Position numbers and translations under genes: made by a program. From Saprospiraceae bacterium (GTDB taxonomy: Bacteria > Bacteroidota > Bacteroidia > Chitinophagales > Saprospiraceae): 64,000 nucleotides of DNA. The stretch lies in assembly GCA_013001975.1 (NCBI GenBank), contig JABDKX010000162.1, forward strand, positions 1 through 64,000. Reading direction: 5' to 3'. Each line of letters opens with the position of its first letter. Position 1 is the stretch's first letter. Below are positions 20,419 to 29,988 of the stretch, in pieces. Under the pieces are notes generated by a model. It did not search any database, was not told the origin of the DNA, and saw only the letters and a program-made list of their open reading frames with translations.

Positions 20419-22083
20419 TTGGAAAGAAGTAAGCAAAAAACGCAAATCTTAGATCATATAATTCCAGAAATTGAAGACTGGCCCATTACGCGATTTAGTG
20501 ATGACAGAGATGCATTTATTGAAAGACTTATTGACTTTACTTATGATAGATTATCCAAATCAGGACATTCACATTTAGACCTCTTAAACAAAACAGTTTA
20601 CCTTGAAAGACAACGTGTTAAAAACATGCCTTGGAAGGTAGATCCACCAGACGAAAAACCTTACTGGAATTCTGTAACTAAAGAAGTAGATGCAACCAAA
20701 AATTCTGAAGAACCAGAACTCGAGCAAAAGAAAATACTGCGTCGGATTATTTTTAGGTATTCAGAAGAAATCGTAGGCTTTTTCATACCCAAAACTTTTA
20801 AATTTTCTAGGAAATTTTTGACTGCTTTTTATAAGCGATTGTTCAACAACGGGTGGGGTCGAGGTCATAAAGGCATTTGGGGCTCAAAAGAAGAAGTACA
20901 AAATAAGGTTAAAATTGATGGTTACTTAAAAGAAATAAGAAGCCTTTTCAAAAAAGGTACTGTCGTAATCGTACCAACACATTATAGTAATTTGGATTCA
21001 ATAATGTTAGGATATGCTATTGATTCAAATATTGGAATTCCAGCCTTTGCTTATGGTGCTGGATTAAATCTTTTAGATTATGAAGTGATGGCATATTTTA
21101 TAAATAGGCTTGGTGCTTACAGAGTTGATAGAAGAAAGAAAAATCCAATTTATTTAGAGACACTGAAAAGCATGGCGAGCTTATCGTTAATTGAAGGTAT
21201 TAATCATATATTTTTCCCTGGTGGGACAAGATCAAGGTCTGGTGCAATTGAGGACAAGTTAAAATTAGGTTTGTTGAACTCTGTAATCGATGCTCAGAGG
21301 TATTGCATTTTAAACAACAAGCCACAAAAAATATTCGTCATTCCAGTTACACTAGGCTATCATTTCGTCCTTGAAGCAAGTAGCTTAATAGATCAACATC
21401 TAAGAGCGACTGGCCGAGAAAAATATATTAGAAAAACTAAAAAAGACTCCATTATAAAAACCATATGGAATTTTTTAATCTCACTCAGAAGAAATGATTC
21501 TGAAGTCTATGTTACAGTAGGACAACCAATGGACGTACTTGGTAATTACGTAAATGAAGAAGGGGAGAGCTATGATGACAGAGGAAATCCAATTGACTTG
21601 ACAAAATACTTTTCAAAAGAAGATGTCCCAAATGCAGATACACAAAGAGAATCTGTCTACACCAAAATTTTAGCAACCAAAATTGTAGACAGCTTTAAGA
21701 AGGAAAATATGATTCTTTCTAGTCACATGTGCGCATACGCTGCTTTCAAATTAATAGAATCAAAGAATCCGGAATTAGATTTGTTTGATATTCTTAAAAT
21801 CCCTCTTAAGGAAGTCAAAATTAAAAAAGAAGAATTAGCCGAAAAAATCAATTCAATTTTAATAAGCTTAAAAGGCAAACCCAATGTCAAGTTAGCGAGT
21901 ATCTTTGACGAGGATATTCCTAATATAATAAATGACGGTGTATACCATTTAGGCATATATCATAAAAAGAAAGTACTTGTAGATCAAAACAATGGTTATA
22001 TTAGCGTGAGCGATTTAAAACTTTTATACTTCTACCATAATAAAATGATTCATTATAATTACCTGCTAAACAATGGTGAGTAA
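20419..22083 (+). CDS. PlsB-like/1-acylglycerol-3-phosphate acyltransferase family protein
   Basis: VPTHYSNLDSIMLGYAID (HX4D-like), FFPGGTRSRSGAIEDKLKLGLL; TTG start. Confidence 0.8.
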   Translation: MERSKQKTQILDHIIPEIEDWPITRFSDDRDAFIERLIDFTYDRLSKSGHSHLDLLNKTVYLERQRVKNMPWKVDPPDEKPYWNSVTKEVDATKNSEEPELEQKKILRRIIFRYSEEIVGFFIPKTFKFSRKFLTAFYKRLFNNGWGRGHKGIWGSKEEVQNKVKIDGYLKEIRSLFKKGTVVIVPTHYSNLDSIMLGYAIDSNIGIPAFAYGAGLNLLDYEVMAYFINRLGAYRVDRRKKNPIYLETLKSMASLSLIEGINHIFFPGGTRSRSGAIEDKLKLGLLNSVIDAQRYCILNNKPQKIFVIPVTLGYHFVLEASSLIDQHLRATGREKYIRKTKKDSIIKTIWNFLISLRRNDSEVYVTVGQPMDVLGNYVNEEGESYDDRGNPIDLTKYFSKEDVPNADTQRESVYTKILATKIVDSFKKENMILSSHMCAYAAFKLIESKNPELDLFDILKIPLKEVKIKKEELAEKINSILISLKGKPNVKLASIFDEDIPNIINDGVYHLGIYHKKKVLVDQNNGYISVSDLKLLYFYHNKMIHYNYLLNNGE

Positions 22084-22107
22084 CCTTCATTAATCTAATT
22101 TCCACAA

Positions 22108-22659
22108 TTGCCAGTTAACTATATTATATACGATTTAGAAGCTACATGTTGGTTAGGTAGACCTCCAAAAGGTTTTAATGAAATTATAGAAATTGGTGCT
22201 GTTCGTATCAATGAATATGGTGAAATATTAGGCACTTTTGAAAGATTTGTTAAACCAACTTTAAATCCAAAGCTTTCCGGATTTTGTAAAAAGCTTACCT
22301 CTATAAAACAAAATCAAATTGACATAGCTAGGACATTTCCAAAAGTTATCAGTGACTTTAAAGAATGGTCTGGGATGTATGAAAATGACTTTCACATTTG
22401 CTCTTGGGGTAATAATGATAGAAAGTTATTTTTAGATGAATGTTCAATTCATAAATTAGATTCGGAATGGGTAGACCATTGTTATAACCTGAAAAACCAA
22501 TATGATAATTTAAATGGTGGAATCGTAAAAGGTAACCTAAAGAAGATTGTTATCAAAGAAGGATTTGAATTTACTGGTATTCAACATAGAGCAATTTCAG
22601 ATGCAGAAAATTTAGCTAAGATTTTTCTGAAATATTTTGACGAATGGACTTTCATATAA
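22108..22659 (+). CDS. DEDDh 3'-5' exonuclease (KapD/ERI1-like)
   Basis: YIIYDLEATCW...NEIIEIGAVRIN, SWGNNDRKL, HRAISDAENLAKIF; TTG start. Confidence 0.87.
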   Translation: MPVNYIIYDLEATCWLGRPPKGFNEIIEIGAVRINEYGEILGTFERFVKPTLNPKLSGFCKKLTSIKQNQIDIARTFPKVISDFKEWSGMYENDFHICSWGNNDRKLFLDECSIHKLDSEWVDHCYNLKNQYDNLNGGIVKGNLKKIVIKEGFEFTGIQHRAISDAENLAKIFLKYFDEWTFI

Positions 22660-22689
22660 AAAAGGCTTAAATAATTTTAAGCCTTTTTT
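22658..22689. terminator. bidirectional intrinsic terminator
   Basis: aaaaaaggctta...taagcctttttt inverted repeat between convergent genes. Confidence 0.88.
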
Positions 22690-22713
22690 ATTAAGTATTA
22701 TTTGGATTATTAT

Positions 22714-23427
22714 TTAAAATCCCATTCCACCTCCAAATGCGCCCATTTGCTCTTGGAATTCTTGGAATGTCATTTTTTGATACCCAGATGTATTAATTTC
22801 AAATACGCTTGCATCAATTTCAGTTTTAAGTTCAGTTGCAGTATATGTCATTGACATTTGCTCCATTTCCATTATGTATTCAAGTGGAAAACCATCTAAA
22901 TCGATACCTTGTAAACCTTGAATTAACTCATTGCTGGCTTTAATATCTCTAGACACATACATTGAAAAATCCATAGGAAATTCTTCATCGCCTGAGATCG
23001 TTGCTTTAATACATTTATAACCTAAGATTTCTTTAGTATCATCTTCATCATAAGAAATATCTAGACTTTCAACCAATTCTTTTTGGTCTGCTTCCATCGC
23101 TGCTCTTTCTTCTTTGGTGCTTTCAACCATCATTTTTTGGCCCATCGCATCAAATAAAAAAGTCAGATGTTCATCAGCATTGTTTACTAATGACTTTATT
23201 TTAATCATTCCGCCCATCATATTTGCGGTAACCAATGACTTCTCTTTACTAAAAGTATAAACAGTTTCAGTCCCTTTCATCATTTCCAATTGTGCAGCCA
23301 CTTGCTCATTGTCTGAAGATACCTCAGATATTTCCATTTTAATTAAGCCTTCAGAAAGTTCTTGTGCTGTAATCTGGAATGACATTAAAAACAGTGCAGA
23401 ATATAATACGTACGTGAATTTTTTCAT
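22714..23427 (-). CDS. secreted DUF4412-like hypothetical protein
   Basis: Signal peptide MKKFTYVLYSALFLMSFQITAQ; TKEILGYKCIKATIS and YVSRDIK resemble DUF4412-type proteins. Confidence 0.6.
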   Translation of the reverse strand: MKKFTYVLYSALFLMSFQITAQELSEGLIKMEISEVSSDNEQVAAQLEMMKGTETVYTFSKEKSLVTANMMGGMIKIKSLVNNADEHLTFLFDAMGQKMMVESTKEERAAMEADQKELVESLDISYDEDDTKEILGYKCIKATISGDEEFPMDFSMYVSRDIKASNELIQGLQGIDLDGFPLEYIMEMEQMSMTYTATELKTEIDASVFEINTSGYQKMTFQEFQEQMGAFGGGMGF

Positions 23428-23633
23428 TTAAAATTGATTTAATTATTAATAGCTCACAAATGTATAATGAATATTAGACAGATGTGGTTCTAAATAGCAT
23501 GATTTTTAGATCAAATTAATATTTATAACGTTTAAATGTTAAAGTTACACTATTAAAAAAAGCCCCAAGATTAAAGCTAAGTTTTGAATTTACTTTGATA
23601 TTTTTTAAATATCTGCTTATTAATAGAAAAGGC

Positions 23634-24725
23634 TTATAATGTGTGAACTCTCTCGTCAAAATCAGCAATAACGCTATTCCAATCATACTTCTTTAGAATA
23701 TTTCGAATTTTTTCATGATTTAGCGTTGTTTTGGAATTTATCCTATCAATTGTTAATTGTAAAAGCTCGGCTTCATCATTATAATATGAGAACCCACAGT
23801 CTTTATAAATTTCTTCGTAGACCATATTTGAAGGCAAAATAGGGTAGACACCACAATAAACAGCCTCCATCAAACTTAAACCAAAAAAATCGTGGTTTGA
23901 AGTCATTGGAATTAAATCACAATCTGATATTTCCTTTATATATTCTGAATAAGAATCAAGTTTCCCATTGAAAACAATTTCATTATTAAATTCTTTATTT
24001 ATCGTTTGATATATTTTAGATTCTGATTCAACATTTGTTAGCTTAAGCTTGAAATCAACTTTTTCCGCTTTTAAGTTTCTTAATAACTTTAGAAAGCCTT
24101 GAGGGTTTTTGTCTGCTTTCCATCTGTGATTCCAAAGAAGAGTAGGCATCGGATTTTTTATGTAAGGTTTCTTTAAAAGTATACTGTTTATAAAATTCAT
24201 ATCAATGCCCAGATACAAGACATCTGATTTTGATTCAATTATATCAACGGACGCCAGATGGTTATAATCTGGCATTTTGCTTAATAATTCCTTAGCTGCA
24301 TTTAGAAAAACAGATTTATGAAAATGAGAATTAAATAAAATAAAATCAGCAACCAAACAAGATTTAAAATTGAGATACCCATAGCTTAAATCGAATTCTT
24401 TTTCTTTGTCTAACATTGATTTGGGATAAGTCAATTGATTTTCATGCATATAGAAAAGTATCTTAACACGACTATATTTTTCTGGTAAAAGAGATTTGAA
24501 AAATGAGAGATCTATTAAATCACTGACAATAAATAAATCTGGAACAGGAATATTAGATTTTATGATTTGCGAATTAATCTCCAATGCAGAACCTTGCATT
24601 CTCCATTTCCAATGTTTTGCCGATAAGGTGAAAACTGTAAAATTATGTTTTGACCATTTCACTAAATTGTCTGCCCAATATTTATGGGAGCCACCATAGA
24701 AAGGTTCTATTAAACAAATATTCAT
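23634..24725 (-). CDS. glycosyltransferase, DUF3524/GTDC1-like (tRNA-queuosine alpha-mannosyltransferase family)
   Basis: N-terminus MNICLIEPFYGGSHKYWADNLVKWS...FTLSAKHWKWRMQGSAL and KILFYMHENQLTYP, CLVADFILFNSHFHK closely follow animal GTDC1 (recalled). Confidence 0.85.
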   Translation of the reverse strand: MNICLIEPFYGGSHKYWADNLVKWSKHNFTVFTLSAKHWKWRMQGSALEINSQIIKSNIPVPDLFIVSDLIDLSFFKSLLPEKYSRVKILFYMHENQLTYPKSMLDKEKEFDLSYGYLNFKSCLVADFILFNSHFHKSVFLNAAKELLSKMPDYNHLASVDIIESKSDVLYLGIDMNFINSILLKKPYIKNPMPTLLWNHRWKADKNPQGFLKLLRNLKAEKVDFKLKLTNVESESKIYQTINKEFNNEIVFNGKLDSYSEYIKEISDCDLIPMTSNHDFFGLSLMEAVYCGVYPILPSNMVYEEIYKDCGFSYYNDEAELLQLTIDRINSKTTLNHEKIRNILKKYDWNSVIADFDERVHTL

Positions 24726-24843
24726 ATAGGTAGGGCTGTATTAAGGAGAATCCTATTTAACATAATATAAATTATAGGCAAAAAGAATCATTAAGCTCCA
24801 TTAATAATCGTTGTTACTTTGCAGTCACCTCAAATATCAGTTA

Positions 24844-25185
24844 CTAACGTCTGATAAATTTACCAGAACAACCTAATACAGAAGTTGTAATTTCATTACC
24901 CTCTAATTGTGCCTCTCCAGAAATTCCAAAGAATGGATCAGTAAAAGTAAGATTGCAACCAGTAACTTCAACCTCGACACCATCAAAATCAATTGTGTTA
25001 GTTGATGTACCTGTAGAAATTGTAATACTTGAATTAAGTGATAGATCTGGATCCGAACAATCTTCAGAATTAGGATCTAAATCATATACACCAATCCAAT
25101 CTGCGACAATACAATCATCATCACTCCCACAAGACATTATTACTGTAACTGAAATTAAAAGCAAAAAGAATTTCAACATTTTCAT
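24844..25185 (-). CDS. small hypothetical lipoprotein
   Basis: Starting at MKMLKFFLLLISVTVIMSCGSDDDC gives a lipobox signal; paired cysteines downstream. Confidence 0.65.
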   Translation of the reverse strand: MKMLKFFLLLISVTVIMSCGSDDDCIVADWIGVYDLDPNSEDCSDPDLSLNSSITISTGTSTNTIDFDGVEVEVTGCNLTFTDPFFGISGEAQLEGNEITTSVLGCSGKFIRR

Positions 25186-25218
25186 TATTACTATTTTATT
25201 GGAACTATGAATAGGCAC

Positions 25219-25255
25219 AAAAAAAACTAGTGCCGGTAGAGATACCTGACACTAG
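25219..25255 (-). terminator. intrinsic terminator downstream of the coiled-coil gene pair
   Basis: On the minus strand, CTAGTGTCAGGTATCTCTACCGGCACTAG followed by TTTTTTTT. Confidence 0.8.
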
Positions 25256-25319
25256 CCAATCATTATAGAACAACTTCCATTAGTCTCTCAAATATAATAA
25301 CTTTTAAATAAAAGAAAAA

Positions 25320-26075
25320 CTAAAATTCAAAATATTTTGAAAGCTCAGTCTTTTTTATAGACTTTTTGTTGCTAATCAAGCTGTTTTGTTTAGTAAGTAA
25401 AGCTAATGTCTGGCGAATTCTCTTAACTGTATAATAATGAAGCTTAATAATATCAGGTTGTTTAGATTTTGAAAACTTCGTTATTGACCGTTTAAGTAAG
25501 ACATTTAGAAATAAAGAATACTTCTTTTCGGCTTCTTCAACGCCTTCTTCTAGAATTGAAATTAAATAATAGTTACAGTTAATTGTTTTCTGGTCTTCAA
25601 ATACATCTTCAATATCATCGTTGATTTCTGTCACTAGGTCGTATATCCTCCAATCTGATAGTTTTATAACATTATCATCGTTTTTATACTTGTCATAGAT
25701 GATTTCACGTAATAACCTGACATCGCAAGATTTATAGTAATAAAAGTATTCTAAGCTTATCCTTGTGGGTAATTTATACGACCTTAATTGTGACTCATGC
25801 AACTCATATCTTTTGATGTGGCTTGTCATTTTCTCTATCTGATCATGATCATAACCAAGCTTTGCAATGCTGTTATTTATTGCCTTCCAATACTTACTTA
25901 ATTTCTTAGGCTTTAGTTTCCAATTTTGCTCTAAATAGCCATCCAAATTGTATATTTTTTCTTGAATTTTAACAAGTTTGGGCATGAGCGATTTCCTTTC
26001 TTTTTTTCCCAGAAAGCTTAATAAAAAGGGCAGTTTCCTATATTCAAACAGGTCATTTATCTTATTCTCCATCAA
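25320..26075 (-). CDS. hypothetical protein, helical, no recognised domain
   Basis: 251-aa ORF; ATGA overlap with the upstream gene supports coding; no motif recognised. Confidence 0.75.
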   Translation of the reverse strand: MMENKINDLFEYRKLPFLLSFLGKKERKSLMPKLVKIQEKIYNLDGYLEQNWKLKPKKLSKYWKAINNSIAKLGYDHDQIEKMTSHIKRYELHESQLRSYKLPTRISLEYFYYYKSCDVRLLREIIYDKYKNDDNVIKLSDWRIYDLVTEINDDIEDVFEDQKTINCNYYLISILEEGVEEAEKKYSLFLNVLLKRSITKFSKSKQPDIIKLHYYTVKRIRQTLALLTKQNSLISNKKSIKKTELSKYFEF

Positions 26076-27019
26076 TCAGTTAGAATTTTATTTTTTTGCT
26101 TAATTAGTTGTTCAATATTATTTGTATTCTTTTCATCCTCCCCTTTCAACCCCAGTAGAATTCGTTGAATTTTATCTACAACGGATTCAACATTAGCCAT
26201 CGTACTTTTAATTTTTTGCTGAATAATCCAATCAGAGATCAGATTATCAAAAAAGAAATCAGTAAACTGGCCAAATTGAGCGCGAGACAAATCAAATTTT
26301 ATGTAATTATCGCCAAGATCAGCCAGTTCTTTTGAAAACATGTCTAGTCGGACTTGAGCGGCTGTTAAATTTTTAATGGCATAATCAATGGCATTATTTT
26401 TTACATATCCGCGTCTTCTTGAATGATTTGTATTTTGCCATTTGCCCCAATCTCTAGCCTTTCTGAGATATGAGATCACAACATTTAAAAGTTTTAAGCT
26501 ATTTTCTCCTTCAATAACAGCTTCGGAGATTTCTTTTCTTATGGTGTATGATCTTTGAATCTGATTTAAGATGTTCTCCAAGTTTGCTTTTACAGCTATA
26601 TTATCAGATCTGAGGATCTCGCTTTTACGCATATCCATAAGTTGTTTTAACTCAGTTTTGACTTCATCTATATTCTTAGCTTTTTTAGATAATAAGTCTC
26701 TTTCGAATTCTAACAGCTCTACCCTTTTACAATATTCTTTGTATTTTAATGAAACCTCTAAATACTCTTGTCTCTCCTTTTCTAACTGCTCATACTTACT
26801 GCCTAACACCTTGTGAAACAAAGACTTAACACTTGTTCCTTCTAATTTTTCTATGTCCTTTAATTCTTTCTCTAAGTTCTTTTCATACACCCTAATTTTG
26901 GAATTCATTTCACTAATTTTGTCTTCAATATCCACTAGGTGAGCATTTACCTTTTCCAACTTGGTAAATTCATTCAGTTTCTCCTGAATTTGTTCTTGTA
27001 AATGCGTGATATTTTCCAA
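26072..27019 (-). CDS. hypothetical coiled-coil protein
   Basis: 315-aa ORF with extended heptad-like E/K/L-rich regions; translationally coupled (ATGA) to 25320-26075. Confidence 0.78.
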   Translation of the reverse strand: MENITHLQEQIQEKLNEFTKLEKVNAHLVDIEDKISEMNSKIRVYEKNLEKELKDIEKLEGTSVKSLFHKVLGSKYEQLEKERQEYLEVSLKYKEYCKRVELLEFERDLLSKKAKNIDEVKTELKQLMDMRKSEILRSDNIAVKANLENILNQIQRSYTIRKEISEAVIEGENSLKLLNVVISYLRKARDWGKWQNTNHSRRRGYVKNNAIDYAIKNLTAAQVRLDMFSKELADLGDNYIKFDLSRAQFGQFTDFFFDNLISDWIIQQKIKSTMANVESVVDKIQRILLGLKGEDEKNTNNIEQLIKQKNKILTD

Positions 27020-27138
27020 AACAATTATCTTTAAATTGATAAAAATATATTAATTATTAATCAAGTTTAAATTATATAGTATCTAAAAAGAAATCTATCA
27101 AATCTTGTCGTATATTTAAAAAGAATAAAAAAAATTAA

Positions 27139-28050
27139 ATGGGAATTATAAGTGATTTAAAAAAACTATTTTTTGGAGCTTCATCGGTTGCAAAATCAGC
27201 CAGTTCAAATGCTGGAGAATTCATTAAGGAAGAAGGAAGTGAGCTGTTATCTAAAGCCAAGGATTTAGGTGAAAAATCTGGAGAAGCAATAGCACAAAAA
27301 ACATCTGGTTTAAAAGATTCAATTTTAGAAAATTCTAAAGAGCTTGTTGAAAAAGCTAAAGAAAAAGTCTCAGAAATAGGAGATAGTCCTGTCATTGAAA
27401 AAATAGGAGATATCGGAGAAGAAGTTGGAAATAAAATTTTTGATACTGGGGAAGAATTATTTCAAAAAGCAAAAGAAAAAGTTTCTGAATTAACAGATAG
27501 TCCAGCTGTAGAAAAAATGGGCGACATTAGTGAAAATGTTGGAGGCAAGGTATTAGATAAAGGAGAACAATTGGTTGAGAAGGCTAAAGAAGTTTCTGAA
27601 AATGTAGGTGGAAAAGTCCTCGATCAAGGTGAAAAGTTTATGGATAAATCTAAGGACTTAAGCCAAGATGTAGGAGAAAAACTTTTAGAAGTTAAAGATG
27701 ATATTGTTGAAAAAGCATCTGAATTGGCATCAAAAGCTAAAGACAAATTAGATGAGACAATGGATAAAGCAGATGCATGGGCCGAAGCAGAGAAAGCTAA
27801 ACCTAAAAAAGAATTTGCAGATGAAACACTAACAACCGGTGATTCCTTGTTAAAGGATACAGATGATTTCTTTTCGAAAGCTGATAAATTCGCTTCCGGT
27901 GAATATGATTCGTTTTCTGAAGGAAAAATAACTATTGAAGACAAAAAGGCTGATCTTCCTCCCAAAGAGATTGATAAAGCCACAAATTTTGATGATCTTG
28001 ATGGAGATGGCAATGAAATTATAGATGATGCCATTATTGATCCTGAATAA
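27139..28050 (+). CDS. LEA-like/amphipathic-helix repeat protein
   Basis: Repeats of about 38 aa, KAKEKVSExxDSPxxEKxGDIxExVGxKxxDxGExLxx; acidic tail LDGDGNEIIDD. Confidence 0.78.
   Translation: MGIISDLKKLFFGASSVAKSASSNAGEFIKEEGSELLSKAKDLGEKSGEAIAQKTSGLKDSILENSKELVEKAKEKVSEIGDSPVIEKIGDIGEEVGNKIFDTGEELFQKAKEKVSELTDSPAVEKMGDISENVGGKVLDKGEQLVEKAKEVSENVGGKVLDQGEKFMDKSKDLSQDVGEKLLEVKDDIVEKASELASKAKDKLDETMDKADAWAEAEKAKPKKEFADETLTTGDSLLKDTDDFFSKADKFASGEYDSFSEGKITIEDKKADLPPKEIDKATNFDDLDGDGNEIIDDAIIDPE
27352..27579 (+). repeat. two tandem 38-aa (114-bp) repeats, with a third degenerate copy following
   Basis: KAKEKVSEIGDSPVIEKIGDIGEEVGNKIFDTGEELFQ / KAKEKVSELTDSPAVEKMGDISENVGGKVLDKGEQLVE. Confidence 0.85.
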
Positions 28051-28109
28051 TTTTATTTATCAGGCAGCATATTGACAATGAATAGTATCTTAAAAATATA
28101 GAGACCATA

Positions 28110-28670
28110 ATGTCGCCCTTAAATTTGAATGCACATACCGAAAAGGAGCTTGTAAGCCTTTGTTTGAAAGGTAATAGAACTGCATGCCAACAGGTCTTTA
28201 GCTTGTATTCAAAAAAAATGATGGCATTATGTTACAGATTTGCAAGGGACAAAAGTGAAGCGGAAGACATGCTTCAAGAAGGTTTTGTAAGAGTTTTTGA
28301 TAAGTTGGATTTGTTTAGTGGAGAAGGGTCATTAGAATCTTGGATGAGAAGAGTCATGATAAATAATGCCCTTAAATACAAACAAAAATATGTTACACGG
28401 TTTAATTATTCTGAGATTGAAAACTATCATGTACATGATCCAAGTCCTTCGATAATAGATGAATTATCTGAAGGGGAGATTTTGGATGTGATCACTACCC
28501 TCCCAGATGGATATAGAACCGTTTTTAACCTTTATGTTATCGAAGGATATAGTCACAAAGAAATTGCAGATTTATTAAATATTGGAGAAAGTACTTCTCG
28601 TTCACAGTTAGTTAAAGCCAGAACATTGTTGAGAGATAAATTAACTAAAATAATCAGATTAGCAGGTTGA
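28110..28670 (+). CDS. ECF-type RNA polymerase sigma factor
   Basis: Region 2 RFARDKSEAEDMLQEGFVRVFDKLDLF and region 4 LPDGYRTVFNLYVIEGYSHKEIADLLNIGESTSRSQLVKART. Confidence 0.93.
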   Translation: MSPLNLNAHTEKELVSLCLKGNRTACQQVFSLYSKKMMALCYRFARDKSEAEDMLQEGFVRVFDKLDLFSGEGSLESWMRRVMINNALKYKQKYVTRFNYSEIENYHVHDPSPSIIDELSEGEILDVITTLPDGYRTVFNLYVIEGYSHKEIADLLNIGESTSRSQLVKARTLLRDKLTKIIRLAG

Positions 28671-29962
28671 AAAATTTTGATGAAAATATAAGAGATAAGG
28701 TTTTTAATTCTGAAATGGATGTTTCTGATCACATTTGGGATTATATAGATTCTCAAATAAGTACAAAAAATGAAAGATCAAGATATTGGCTCTTTTTCTT
28801 TGGCAGTATCATTCTACTTCCCATTTTATTTATTGGTACTTATTATGTTAATAACAATAACCTTTCAAATTCAGAATCAATTGTGGTCGCCAAGGATGTG
28901 AGCCAAGACAATATTTTACCTCATGCCGAAATCGCCTTAGACGGCTTGGAATCTTTAATCGAAGAGCGATTAACTGATGACCTCTCCCCTATTGCCAAAT
29001 CGAACAAAATTAGTCCACTGGTAAGTCAAAGCAGGAAGTCATTAAACCTTGGATTTCAGATTGCCAGTTTTAGAAAACAAAAGAAAGAAAATAACAATCT
29101 TCAAGTCATTAAGAATAATCCAACGAAGAAGTTTAATGCATTCTATTCACCATATATTGCTGAAAGATCTGCTAGCCCTCTGGATTTATTTGCCGCTAAG
29201 ACACAATGTCCAACTTTTCAAGCGCAAGGTAATTTTTCATCTATGTATACTTATGTAAATACCTCAGGCTATTATCCAATCATGATATTAAGTAGTGCTG
29301 GCGATGATGTTGGAGATTTTATAGCTAAACGTAAAAATTCTGAATCTTCATTGGTTTCATTTTCATTTGATGCAGGACTAGGTTTTGACTATCATGAAAA
29401 TTGGTTTGTTGAAACCGGATTGTCATACAATCAAACAAATGTCAAATTTTACAACAGAAAAGAAGACGTGATAAAGAACACTTTGAGGATTGTAGAGACA
29501 ACCTTAATCGACAATATCAGTGGTGATGAATATACTCAGATTGACACCTTTATTGATCAAGAAATTGGAGTGACAGAAACTGCTTCACTTAACACATTCA
29601 AACAAATTGATATTCCACTGCATATCGGATATAGGCTACCAGTTAGCAGAGTATTTGACCTGGCTGTTTCAGCTGGTGTCGTTGTAAACTTAAAAACTTT
29701 TAGCAAAGGATATATTGTTGATTCAAGTGGCGTTCCATATGAATTTACGAATCAAGCAAATACTGACAATTTGTTTAAAACTCAAGTCGGGCTGAGTTAT
29801 ACAGGACGATTTAATTTAGAAACAGAAATTTACCCCGATTTATATTTAAATGGTGGATTGAATTTAAGATATACTGGTGGCAATTTCAACAGTGTATCCA
29901 ATACAGTTAACCAAAGATTTTTCAATGTTGGCTTAGGTGTCGGCATGCGTTATAAAATTTAA
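28667..29962 (+). CDS. predicted single-TM plus outer membrane beta-barrel protein, putative anti-sigma/barrel fusion
   Basis: Short N-terminal cytoplasmic segment, TM helix YWLFFFGSIILLPILFIGTYYV, linker, C-terminal barrel-like strands; TTG start overlaps the sigma factor stop (TTGA). Confidence 0.75.
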   Translation: MKNFDENIRDKVFNSEMDVSDHIWDYIDSQISTKNERSRYWLFFFGSIILLPILFIGTYYVNNNNLSNSESIVVAKDVSQDNILPHAEIALDGLESLIEERLTDDLSPIAKSNKISPLVSQSRKSLNLGFQIASFRKQKKENNNLQVIKNNPTKKFNAFYSPYIAERSASPLDLFAAKTQCPTFQAQGNFSSMYTYVNTSGYYPIMILSSAGDDVGDFIAKRKNSESSLVSFSFDAGLGFDYHENWFVETGLSYNQTNVKFYNRKEDVIKNTLRIVETTLIDNISGDEYTQIDTFIDQEIGVTETASLNTFKQIDIPLHIGYRLPVSRVFDLAVSAGVVVNLKTFSKGYIVDSSGVPYEFTNQANTDNLFKTQVGLSYTGRFNLETEIYPDLYLNGGLNLRYTGGNFNSVSNTVNQRFFNVGLGVGMRYKI

Positions 29963-29988
29963 GAATACCGATTAAATTAAATATATTA

